DNA of 64,000 nucleotides from Gonatopus flavifemur. Its lineage: Eukaryota > Arthropoda > Insecta > Hymenoptera > Dryinidae. The DNA lies in NCBI GenBank assembly GCA_018340375.1, contig JAFFJZ010000050.1, positions 1,488,001-1,552,000 on the forward strand. The letters are read 5' to 3'. The translations under genes and the position numbers were made by a program. Position 1 is the stretch's first letter. Every line of letters starts with the position of its first letter. The notes below the pieces were generated by a model, which was not told the DNA's origin, did not search any database, and saw only the letters and a program-made list of their open reading frames with translations. This document shows, in pieces, positions 24,901-36,900 of this stretch.

Positions 24901-27900
24901 CCAGGATCGCTGATTAAGAATCCGTTGTAAAAAATTCAAAATTGAAAATGGTGGATCCAATATGGCGGACCGAAATTCTAAAATTCTTCGGATCACCTTG
25001 AAACTCGGTGGTTAGGACTTTTTGGAGTCGCTGATTATGAGTTCATTGTTGGAGCTCCCCAATTCAGAATGGCGAATTTATCATGGCCGCCCGAGGTTTG
25101 GGAATTCATCTGATTCGCTTGAAACTTTGTATCTGAGAGGTTTCAGGGTCATTGATTATGAACATGACGCTGATTATGTCGTACAAATTCAGAATGAATC
25201 CAAGATAGCACCGAATCTTCCCTCTTCAATTGTCTTGCATCATATGTGGAAAACATAGCGTGACACATAGCGTCACCCGCCATCTCCAAAAATGTATAAA
25301 ACTTAGATCCGCAACTATCCGCAGGCGAATAAGATATATACAAGAAGGGGGCGAACTGTTCTTCAGGAATATCAGTGAGCGAACACAATATTCGGCAATA
25401 TAAGAAAGTTTTCCTCTCCTGAACTTGATAGAGTCACTACACGAAGATTGAAAAGTTATGTAAAATTATTTGAAGGCCACGCACAAATACGTAATTGGAA
25501 AATAGGAGAATAACAGTGTGAGCTGAGCTACATGAGACAGAGATTGATGTATGTATGTAGAATGAACGAACTATCTTCCGGAGGGTCTTTGACGACACGG
25601 AGTCTATTTGCAACTTACTCTCTTACTAACGCTCAAACAGAATCCTGAGATAACAAATCCAAGGTTTTTTCCACGAAGACCGCGCGAAGAAAGTCAAACA
25701 ACTACAGTTTCCCTTCAGTCAATTAGTTTACTAAAACATGGCGTGTTCAAATATTCCGAATTCCGCCTCGAATGTCCTACTTTTGCAGCGCTAAATGCGT
25801 CGAATGCCACACTGTGCGACGGTACAGAACAGCATTATAACAACAAATTTCAAATGAAAAATCTTGTATATCATGAAGAAGATTCTGGTATGGTAGCTGA
25901 ATGCCACTTCCATGCAACTGCTCACGGCAAGGGTCCACGTGGCGGTATCGGAGCTGTTTTGAAACGTGAAGCTACGAGAGCTAGTCTTCAATCGGAGCTT
26001 AATGTCGCAATTTTGACATATCTCTTCTTTCTTTTTCCACTCGCACTTACCATGGTGAATTCGGCGGTGCAGAATATTTGAACGATCCCCATCCCCACCC
26101 CACCCCCACCCCACCCTTCCATCCCGTACGAAACATACGGTGAGAAAGACCCGGCAGGCAACCCACATTTTTATTACATGCCGGGTTGCCGTCCTTCGCA
26201 AGAAGTAGAAGAACAAACGTACGGGAGAGGGAGAAATCGCAGGTTCATGGGTTCAGATTGGGACCACGGGAGATTTGGTGGAGCACGTGGGCAAGTACCA
26301 CCCGGGTGTCGAAGTTGATTGTGTTTGCGGCCACTGCGGGTTCCGAAGTACCAGTGCCAAAACGTATAAATTGAGAGTAGTTGAAGAGCATTACAGAAAG
26401 ACGCACGGGACAGAGGTTCCTGCATCCTCGGGTGGCAGAAGTGGCCAATCTAATCCTAACGTAGCTGACACGACCCCACGTGATTTGCCGAACACGACCG
26501 GTCCCTCAAACGTCGGCGCAGTTGCACGTGTAGTGAGAGCGTCGACCGTATCGTCGGCCTCCCCGCACCGTTCTCCGGCAGCATCTTTGGCGTCTGCTGC
26601 GTCCGCAACGACATCAACATCTACTACGAGGCAAGTCGTCGTGAATGGTGCCATGTCCCAACGTGGTCTGCGATGGACAACAGCAGCAACAATATCAGCG
26701 GGCCGATCCAGATCGTCGTCGACTGCTACAACATCAGCGGGGCGAGGAAGGTTGCCATAAAGAACCAACGTCACCACATTCACCATCGTAGACACCAGAG
26801 GCATCGCCAACAACATCGCATGTTTCCGGCGCGCGTCAGTATCAACCGCCGTCCACACCCTGAAGGATAGCCCGAGCTGAACCGGCTCAGTAGATTTTTC
26901 CCAATAATCCACCGCACGCTTGCGCGCTTTCCCTTTTGAACCTTGTTATATCTGTTCGTGTGTGAGTGTGATTCTTTAATTTTCCTCTTCTAGTACAACA
27001 GATTGATAATGGCACTGCCAGAGGAGCAAATTTTCCTTGGTTTCTCATTGTGTGTGGATGAGTGAGTGAAAGCGGCAAATTTATGTTATACATTTGTACG
27101 ATGATTTCATTCTGTCCCCCACGGATGAGCCTGGTTTGCTTTTGAACTATTAGTTTCTGTTTGTCAAATCTGTGATATAGCCACCAGGGTCAAGATTTTA
27201 ATTGTTTTTTTATTTATACAATTCCATTTCATTTCCACACTTTTATTGATACACATGGACTCATTCATGCGTTCATCTTTTGATTTATTCATCTACCTAC
27301 TTATTGTGATAACTCCGCGGGGGCAATTTTTATTATCATATGTGTAGTTTGAGATTTCGGATGTGGTTGCTCCAGGGGGACCTCTGGAATGAGTCTGAGC
27401 TAATTGTGATATGTGCGGGCGATTGATGCCACCCATTCATATTATATAATGTGAATAATAAGACTAAAGCCACTGAATAGCCTATAGTGGGTTTTAATTT
27501 ATTTATTGGAGCACCCATTGGAGCCAGATGATTGTTATTATCATATTATCATCAAATTGAGTACTGTTTTATCTTGAATCAATTTGTATGTTCCCTATGT
27601 ATCCATTTTCATAAGCCAGGCCTCAGTGTCATAATGTATTCGCCCCTGGGGGTCAAACCCTGGGGAGCATTCTTTGGAAATGAAACTCAAGTTATATATT
27701 AATAATGAGAGAAATGATCGTCTCGACTGGTGGGGGGTCGGTGCCGAATCAACGAAAAACCCAATCAACGAAAAAAAATTTACTAGCAGTATGAAGTTGT
27801 CATTTTGTTGGAGTATGAAATGAAATTAGTCATAGATCATTGATTAAATTAAACGAAAAGTAAAAAACATTGATTTGCTAACACAACCCCACGGCGGACT

Positions 27901-30900
27901 TAATTTCCCTTTGTTATGTTTATGATTATGGTATGGTTATGTGTACCGATCGATTAGGAAGATCATTAATAATTTTATTAGAATGATGAATTCCGTGTCT
28001 ACTGTAATAAACGGGTGCAGTGAATAGGTTAACATAAAGAATTTTCGTTTAATTTAATCAATGATCTATGACTAATTTCATTTCATACTGCAACAAAATG
28101 ACAACTTCATACTGCTAGTAAATTTTTTTTCGTTAATTCGGCACCGACCCCTGGTGGGAAGAACGGACGATATCCAATTCGTATGATTGTAACCCTCGTT
28201 GGACATTGCTCGTTTCCTCCACTAGTCAAGCAAATGATTTTTCCATAATACCTGCTCAGAAAATTGAGTTTTCCATCTCTGTCAGCGAGGGGAGAAGATC
28301 TGATTCCACGCCATTTCTGCATTTTTTCCCCCAGGGAATGAATAACAGAGGGGTAGTCGTGTAAACTCGCGCACGGACAAACGTGACTCTACCTCATTCC
28401 CTCTCTCAGGGATGGGCGAGTTCGAATCGTTAGTCGAATAATCGGATGATGGCTAATCGATTGACCGCTCGATTCGTGGATTCCCAATTAACCGACGTGG
28501 TTGATCATTTTTGCAGCTGGCGCCTCCAAGATATGTTGAAGGACCTCGGAATGGGATTTTTGAGCTGTTTTGCAGTATTGATCGTCTATAGAAAAGAATG
28601 TAAAGCGATTTCATGGTGAAAATAACAACTCTACCCTCCCCCCTCCCTCCCCCTACAAGAGTCAAGGGGAGTGTTCCAGGAGCTGGCGTCCCCAAGATGT
28701 ATCTAGGAATTCCGGAATCAGATGTTTGAGATGTTTTTGGAGCGTTGATTCCGTGTAGAAGGAATTTGAGAGCGATTTTATGATGAAAGTATCAATTTTA
28801 TCCCTCATAGAGGGATCGGAGGTTGGTTTCCGAAGCTGGGGTTTCCAACATATATCACTGAACCTCGGGATAAGATTTTTGGAGTGGTTTTGGAGCGTTG
28901 AATCCAAACAGGATGAATTCAAATGTGATTTCCTTATAAAAATACCGAATACACCCACTTGAAGATCAATGGTGGATCAAAATCATTTCCTCTCCGCCCA
29001 TTATTCATTTCGGTGACTCCATAAACCTCTCAGCAGTGATTTTGAATCTATCCCAACGTTGTTTTGATTTTCACGAGATTATCTCACCCAATATCATCTC
29101 TGTTCCGACACTTTCAGGGGCGGAAAGGTGGATTATGTGATATATTTCCTAAAAGGCCACGTTTAGTTCAAATGGTCACATTTTAACGAAGATTTCAACT
29201 CATCATAGATTTCAGTTGGGGGCGTCAAATTCCGGACAGGAGGGGTGTCCGGTTCCCGTGGAATGCCTCATATGCATGAAGTGGGCGCTGTCGGCCGCAA
29301 GGGTTATGTTTTGACTGGGACTGTACCTGAACAAAACGACCGAACTATTTGGATATTTTCTCCATAAATACATGCTAGAATAAGATAATGATGATATCCA
29401 AAGTTATGAATTTGTAGTATTTGAGACAAGGAATTCGGAAATAAAAGATTTGTCAGGATACGAGGTTGTTTTCATAGGATTTTTTGCAGAGAAACGAGGA
29501 GTTACATATTGGTTCTAACGAATTTCATCACCTACTGATGAGATGACGTCCGATTCGGAGGATAAAATGCATCAATTTTTGTAGGATTTTGTCTGAGGAA
29601 TCCAATGGTATATAATTCATTTTGGTACGCGGCCGTTTTCGTGGGTTTTTTGTCAATAAGAAGCGACATTTCTAACAACTTCTACATAATTTCGGTGAAT
29701 TTTGTTATCTCATGATAGGACGTGGTCCGAGTCAGGGATGGAAATTCATCAATTCCTGAAAGAAATTGTCCAAGGAATTCTATAGTATACGACTCATTCC
29801 GGTACGCGGGCGTTTTCATGCAGTCTTCGTCGGAAGGAGGTGAGATTTTTGTAAATTTGCATGAATTCCGGTATTTGCAAACAAGTCGACGTCCGATTCT
29901 TGGAATGGAATCAATGGATGTTGATGAAGAATTGTCTACAGAATCCAATGATATACGGCTCATTCCGGTACGCTGCCAGGTTCTTGATTTCTCACGTAAC
30001 GCGTTGGCTGGTATTCGATTATGCAAATTCTCTCATCGGCTGTGACGTTTCGTAGTGACTTTACGCGTTGATATGTGACGATATCGATAATGAAATGATC
30101 ATCCCTCGTATAGGCCTCTGGCTCGTCGGATACCAGGGTTCGATTATGATCGGTTGAGGAACGAGGGTCACAGGTTATTAAACAAGACTGAGATGAATTT
30201 TAATCAAATATCTTCATTGAATGCAATGTATACCACATTGATCAAAGAAGCTATCAATATTCACAAAACAACCTTGAATTATCATATAAGTATAATAAAA
30301 GAATATGAAATGATATGCGGAACTTATCAGTCGACTGTCTAACGAGCCTAAATGTGTGCACAATTATTTGAGAAAGACGCGACGTTTATTGGACAGGATC
30401 ATACCGGATCCAACGGAAAGGACCGATGATTCGACATTCCAATGTACTCGCGACTTGGTTGGACTACACGTCGGTCACTTATCGACCGGAATAATTCAAA
30501 TTGTGAGACGTTGATTCACCCAAACGAACTGGTGATCAAGGGTGTTCTCTGATTGGCTCAGACGGAGCTCAATCACAATGAGACCATTAACTAACAATAA
30601 ATGATGTGAGGCGGATAGAACGAACTTCAAAGTGATTAGAGAGGGGCCTAGTGACTCTGGTGACTTCTGGCGAATGCTTGGCCGTGAGAGGTTGGCCCTA
30701 ATGGAATTCCCCAAGGTCGCATCCGTGAGAGTGTGGCGTTGCGACATACTCCCCGATGGGCTGTGCGTTGCCCCTAAGAAAGAGTAGGTGGTACCGTACT
30801 CTCCCCTTCCCCCTTCCCTAACCAGACTCTACTCCAGTGAGAACTAGTGGAACCAAGTTCTTCTGTCCCCTTTTCCCTATTCAACCCACCAGCTTGGTTA

Positions 30901-33900
30901 TGTTGGGTGGAACCTCAACGCTGGTCTATGATTACTTGGGTCTTGAGAAGGACCAGACGTTCTCGACTTCAAAAAAAGCACTTACGATCAGTAATGTTGA
31001 TCAGGCTTGCTGGGTGCGGGAAGTGAAGAATGGGCCGTCTTGATCGCCTCTTAAACCCTACGAACTCCTTTTCGTTCATGGGAAACGTGTCTCTCTATCG
31101 GACTAGCATTGAAGATAGTTCTGGCTTGGGTATGTCCTTTTCTACAATCGTTCGCACCCGCGTTATTTTTGCTCATACGCGTTGCGTTCGGTCGATCAAG
31201 ATGGCCGCATCCATCATCGTGTTGAAAATCTGTGACCTTGTGGTGCAGATTACTTTCAACTATCCCAATGGGGCGTTATTCGTGCCCTGATTGACTAATA
31301 ATGTTCTAAAAGAATATCGCGAGTGTCTTTCACGTGTTTACCGTGTCGCGATCCTCGTTTTTCGAGCCTATGACGGACTACGCTTCTGGGGTTATTACAC
31401 AGGTAACTTATTTCAGTAATACTAAATATTACATCTTTTTACTCACGTTAATATGTTTATTTACAGGTTTCGTATGCGGTTTTGACTTCCAGGTAACACA
31501 GGTATCCGTACACTCACTATTAATTTCCCTTACTGATTCTAATTATGTTCACAACATATGGAAGAAGGTTGCGGTGGAGGTGATGCACTGTCCCTATACT
31601 GTTTACCAGTGCCATCGAGGGAACACTTACCAACAGCATTGCTTTCGCAATGCTCCAAGGTAAGAAGTATCGTTTCAATGTTATTCTCACTAACGTATAT
31701 TACAAAGATTCATCTTTTGCAGGTTCGACGGATGGCCACGATGCCACCTTCACTCAGGTCCCGCGTCTGAGCTAGGGGTACCAGTCTGTCTTATGACGGC
31801 TGTACCCTTTCAGTGTGGACCGCTAGACGATCACGCCACACGGCTGCAGGGTTCTCGTTTGATTGAAAGAATGAGATGCATCAATTCTGATAGGAAATTG
31901 TCCAAGGAATCCAATGGTGTATGGCTAATTCTGGTACGCGGCCGTTTTCATGGAGTTTTCGTCGAGAGGAGGGGAGATTTTTGTCAAATCGCACAGAATT
32001 CGCATGAATTTCGTTATTTAAAGACAAGTCGACGTCCGATTCTTGGGGTCAAATCTATAGATTTTCATGAGGAATTGTCCACAGAATCCAGTGATATACG
32101 GCTCATCCTGGTACGCGGCCGTGTTCTTGATTTTTCACGCGAGAAGTCGTTGACTGGCATTTGACGGAATTATCAACACATATGCGAATTCTTCCATCGC
32201 CCGCAAGGTTGTCGTCCGATTGAGAGAATCTGATGCATCAATTCCTATAGGAAATTCCCTTGACCCCTCCAAAACTATCGTGAACGAATCACTGGCTTCT
32301 TTTCAATATATTTCAGGTCCCATCGTTTTGAATAAATATCCACGACGGGGATCGTGGAGGCGCTCAATATATCTTGCGCGTTTGTGCATGGGTATTCGAG
32401 TCACCCATCACAATTCCTATGGAAAGAGATGCAGCTTGTACAATATCAGCCCCATGCAACAGGATGCGATGCACAATGGCAGGCATGTTATACCAGGGAT
32501 GGAGGTCAACATATAGTTTGGTTGTTTTGAAGAGATATCTGCGCAATGCATCTATATCCATGTCTCAACCCGAAGATATGGTTTGTAGAATCACACCATA
32601 CCGTTTGATGAGATCTTCGTTCACTCCTGTTACTTGTGGAGCTCTTCCGAAATTATCGAAGAATTGCCTGACAGTATTCCCGTCATTTATGGTTCCATAG
32701 TTAGGCAAAGGGACATCTAGCAACAAGCCTAATTGCGTCCTCAATTCTTGTTGAACTATTTGTTTTCTATTCTGATATCGCTTGTCCCAAACTTGCCACT
32801 TTCCAACGTCCAGCCAGTGAGATATGTGCAAAATACATTCGAGGCATTTTATGTGTGCATGTAAAGTTGACAAGCCAAATTTATACACTTCTTCATCAAT
32901 TTCTCGTTCTCTTATATTCTCTGAAGCATTCATTACTTTCGGAGCAGCTTTACAAATTGGACAAGATTGGGTAGAGGATTCAGTTATCGCGGAAAATGCT
33001 TCTACATCTATCATAGTGAGTTTGAGGTTCACAATTAATGTTAACTTCTGAATCAAGAAATTTTGTCAACTTCGTTCCTCATCAGTTCTACACTTCCTCT
33101 TTCGATGATAATTTCCAAATGACAACAGAACCTCGCTGACGAGGGTCTTGGGGTCCTCCAAACTGTTTCGTTGTTGTTTTTGAACAATAATTGGAGTGGT
33201 ACAATGCAGGTAGAAAGCGAGTGTGAATCTGTGATTTCGTTATTTTCGAATTTTTGTTCATATGAAGAATGGCCAAAACTCCCATCACAGCCCCATTTCA
33301 GTTTCCAGATGAACCCACCATTCAGAACATTTTTGTCTCTCACCAATTTTTCCTCCAACTGGAGTTCTAAAGACGTTATGAGTCTCCTCGCTTTATGTTG
33401 CTATTATTCCTTGCGGTGTTATTCCGGCACATGATTCTGTTATATTTATATTCTCTGAGTTTGGAGAGCACTGTTCTTTAGCTTCGGTAACATTTCTGAT
33501 AATAGGGTAGATGTTCGCATTGTGCAATTTTGCCCCCTGTTGCATGAGTGTGTACGAATATTTATTTAACTGGTTTAGCTGCTCGTCTCCTGCCATCTGA
33601 GTGAACTACAGTGGCTACAACTTGCGGCGAATGTTAGTTCCTCTGTGGAGGCAGTCTGTAATATTGGTGCTCTTCTGCTCCTTTTTGACGATACAAAAAG
33701 CTGAACAGAGGTTTCAGAAGAGCCCCCGATGGAGAGTCTATCATTTTCCAGACAGTCAGCTTCAGACAAGAAAAGGAATTCTATCGGTTCATTCAACCAT
33801 TCACTCTCAGCACGCAAAAATTCGGACTCAACCCTGTGATGTTTCCTCCATTCAATCCTGATTTCAATACAAAACCACTTCAGCTTACCTTCTACACCAT

Positions 33901-36900
33901 CAGTTGTAGATTTCTCACGTTTGTTTTCATTCAGTGAACATGCTTTTTTCCAATAAATTCTCGTACAACTGCAATTTTTCCCATACCGATGCCTCCTACC
34001 TTCCAAATATCATGAAGCTCTTTCCAAGTGATCATTCTCCGCTCTAAAGTCTCGGATAATCTTTAGAAATAGTCGTGGCTACTGACTTGAAACATTAGGT
34101 TAGGATAAAAATGATCGCAGTACCTAGTGGTACTCAAAAGTTATACATTGACAAATTATGCAAGGGAGTGCTCGGTTCAAATTACAATATGACTATATGA
34201 TTCATATATTTCAAGTTTTTCATAGGATACCAGATTATACTCGCTTTTATGAAGGGAGTCTACTAATCACGGTTATATGAGGAAAAATTCGCACCTCAAC
34301 TGTTTCCCAGCTGAACATCTTATTGAATTCAGTATAGCTTTATGAACAATAAAAAAAGTAGAATGTCTTCTTCAAGTAGGAGTAGTGACACCGCTCGATC
34401 ATCGAATTCACAAATGAAGATATTAAGCATTGGAAAATCGAAGAACAATGTAATCTTGTCCGATGTAATTATCAAACACCAACCTTTATCTCCAATTTCT
34501 TACTTTTGTCTTGCTAATTTATGGATTTTCCTCACTGTGTAGCGCGGAGAATCGTTCTACGAAGTAAGCCAATATGGCGGTGAGGAGCCACGTATTGGTA
34601 TCGTTGGCTGAGTTGGGATGTCGTTCGGTAATCGTGAGTTAAGGTGAAAATATATCGGTGAGAAGCGTGGTCGAAGCTGATAAATTTATTATCTAAATTC
34701 ATTCCAGTGCGATCGAGAATGGATAGTTGGATTTCGGCGAATTGCCTAGACGTCACCCCATGTTCAAAACGTGCTGCAATGAAGCATCCATCCTCTACAA
34801 TTGACTGTGATTTTTCTCCTCAACCATTGCACCCGCCCTCATCCTGGTATTTAGTTCTATTTTTCATCTTCGATTATCGAGCAATTTGGGGATGAAAAAT
34901 AAAACTTTGACATAATTAACTTTCATAATTCACAATTGTCATATTTTGAACCTCATGATTCAATACATTTTATGAAATCATGATTTTTTGATTTCTTTTG
35001 AATTCATTTATTAATAATTCCATGAATATCACAGAGAAAGTCTGAGTTTCAGCTTTCGACCAAAATGCATGAAAATTTCAAGTTGTTTCGGTTCCGGTGG
35101 TCAAAAGGGAAAATTGGTTTTCGGTCGGATACTAATTGGAATGCTTCTTTGATGTAAGATAATGCCCCTGTTGAGAAGGTTTCATAAATTCCAAATCATT
35201 CTAATTATTTCTAGGACAAAGACCGCATGAAGTCTAGTGCGCAGATTTGATTTCATGAAGTTTCATGAGATTTTGCAAATGACTCTGATTAGATCTTATG
35301 AAGTCGTTATACAGTTCCCAAATGCTTATATGACATTACAAAAACCCATACATTCTCGGACAAAAACTGCATATAGACTGATAAGAACTTTTTTGAATTC
35401 ATATAGATAAGATTTATACGTGAGGATTCATGAGACCGTTTCAACAGGGTACATATATGAAGAGGAAATAAAGTTTTGTTCATAGTTTGATTAGTGTCAT
35501 ATTACCTATAAAGAAGTTGTGAAAATCTTAATAGTGATCTAATAAGGAAGATTGGATACTGACAATTGAGCGAAAAGTTCACCGATTCAGACTGTCATAC
35601 TGTAACAAACTTCTCAAATCAAAATACAAAGGCTGGCAAATGTGTTCAATGTTCCATTTGAGTGGAATCAAGAGATGTGATAGCGCCTCGACACCAAGTA
35701 TATAAAAGAACCTTGAACAAAAACATCTTGAGGGGAGGTTCTCATCGAGCAAATTCAGAAACGAGGTGATTTTCTCGAATTTTTCGTCTCAAGAAGAAAG
35801 TAAATTATGAACTCGAGTTATTTGAAACTCATTAAATGGGTCTTCAATTACATGAAAAAAATTTTCTCAAGTTAAAGGACTCGTATCCCAAAACTTTGAA
35901 GGCGTTTTTCTCGAAACCATGTTCTTCAAGTTTGGTTCCACGATATCTCAAAAACTTCTGAACGGATCGCTGTTTCTTTTTATTTTGAAGCTGATTGGAT
36001 TTATGAGAGGATGAACACGAATGGAGATAAAATTTGCCTTTGTTTGATGAGTGAAAAAGAATGATAGAACGCCACCAAGAGGTTGCATGTTTGTAATTTT
36101 TGAAATTCCGGACTTGTCATTGGTCTCATTGGTACAACCTCCAATGGATGAATAAATATAATATATTTCATAAACATTTTTAGATTCTTGATTCCTGATC
36201 ATTTTTGTGAGCTCTATAGTGTCATCCGATTGATCACTGTTTTTTCAGGTGATTACTTTTCAACACGTACCAAAAATTCCTATGGCATTATTTTTCACTG
36301 AACAAATTTTTTTTATGTACTTGAAGACTCCATCAACGAGCGTGGAAATCGCCGAGTTCTTTATCCGCTTCCTTCCGTGGAAAAAATTCGAGAAAATCAC
36401 CTTATTTTCGGTTCACTCTCCTGTGACAAATAATCCGTGAAATCTCATTAATGAATGTGAAAATTAATAGGTTTCAATCGAATTCGATGATATTGATTCA
36501 AAAATTCCACCATTCGTGATAAGATTCACTAGAATATTTCTACCTGGGTAGATGAGAACCTCCCCTTGAATAAAAAAGCAGAAGTCGTGCGCTACCGTGT
36601 ATCTATGGAGCATTCCACGCCAAATCAGCAGCGATTTCCCTCCACAGCTTCGAGTCGTTTCGAATGTTGGGGGCCGATAGAGGAACCTATTGGGTATGGG
36701 AATAAGTTTCCGCCCTCTTGGAAAAACTGTTGCTGCTGATACTATTTTCGAGTTCACTCAAGTGCTATACTTGTGATTTGGAAGTGTATATGTAAGGTGT
36801 CGATTGCGGTAGTTGACATTTGTTACAAGCGTAAACATCATTTTTTATCAGGTGTCAAAAATGACAACGTTTGTCCCGACAAAGCAGCATTCGCGGGAAG

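Larger units (their letters stand above)
22190..26050 (+). pseudogene. Unrecognised transposon-like gene, right-arm copy (broken, interrupted)
   Basis: Pieces in order: 22190-22420 (N-terminal, matching the left-arm copy), 23671-24819 (linker [28 protein letters not shown]; then [20 protein letters not shown] with [30 protein letters not shown] and KKLIYVSD), and 25822-26050 ([47 protein letters not shown]). A mariner interrupts the first junction and a small Transib the second, exactly at the S-D-G codons. The HTDFSEN, SD(G) and HGKGP blocks are spaced like a DDE catalytic core. Several stops and shifts make it dead. It preserves a central block missing from the left copy. Confidence 0.6.
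16000..28520. repeat. Large inverted duplication (two diverged arms around a satellite)
   Basis: The left arm (16000 to about 18930) and right arm (about 22050 to 28520) are reverse complements in the same order: hAT end (16000-16115 / 28405-28520), unique flank (16116-16400 / 27690-28404), HGKG gene fragment (16620-16817 / 25822-26050), the rest of the gene (17594-18780 / 22200-24819), and a satellite-edge sequence (18890-18960 / 22030-22107). The arms differ by roughly 15-25% by eye. The arms are unequal because of later insertions: 16818-17593 on the left; 22421-23670, 24820-25816, 27735-28150 and replaced DNA at 26060-27690 on the right. The satellite changes orientation near 21850, which marks the axis. 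Confidence 0.85.

Noticed and set aside
26391..26912. 173-codon minus-strand frame opposite the zinc-finger frame
   Set aside because: It is the antisense shadow of the GC-rich plus-strand frame that contains the Cys/His finger.
30110..30165. Possible tRNA or SINE: TGGCTCGTCGG resembling an A box and GGTTCGATT resembling a B box
   Set aside because: The boxes are only about 11 bp apart instead of 30-40, and no cloverleaf can be drawn.
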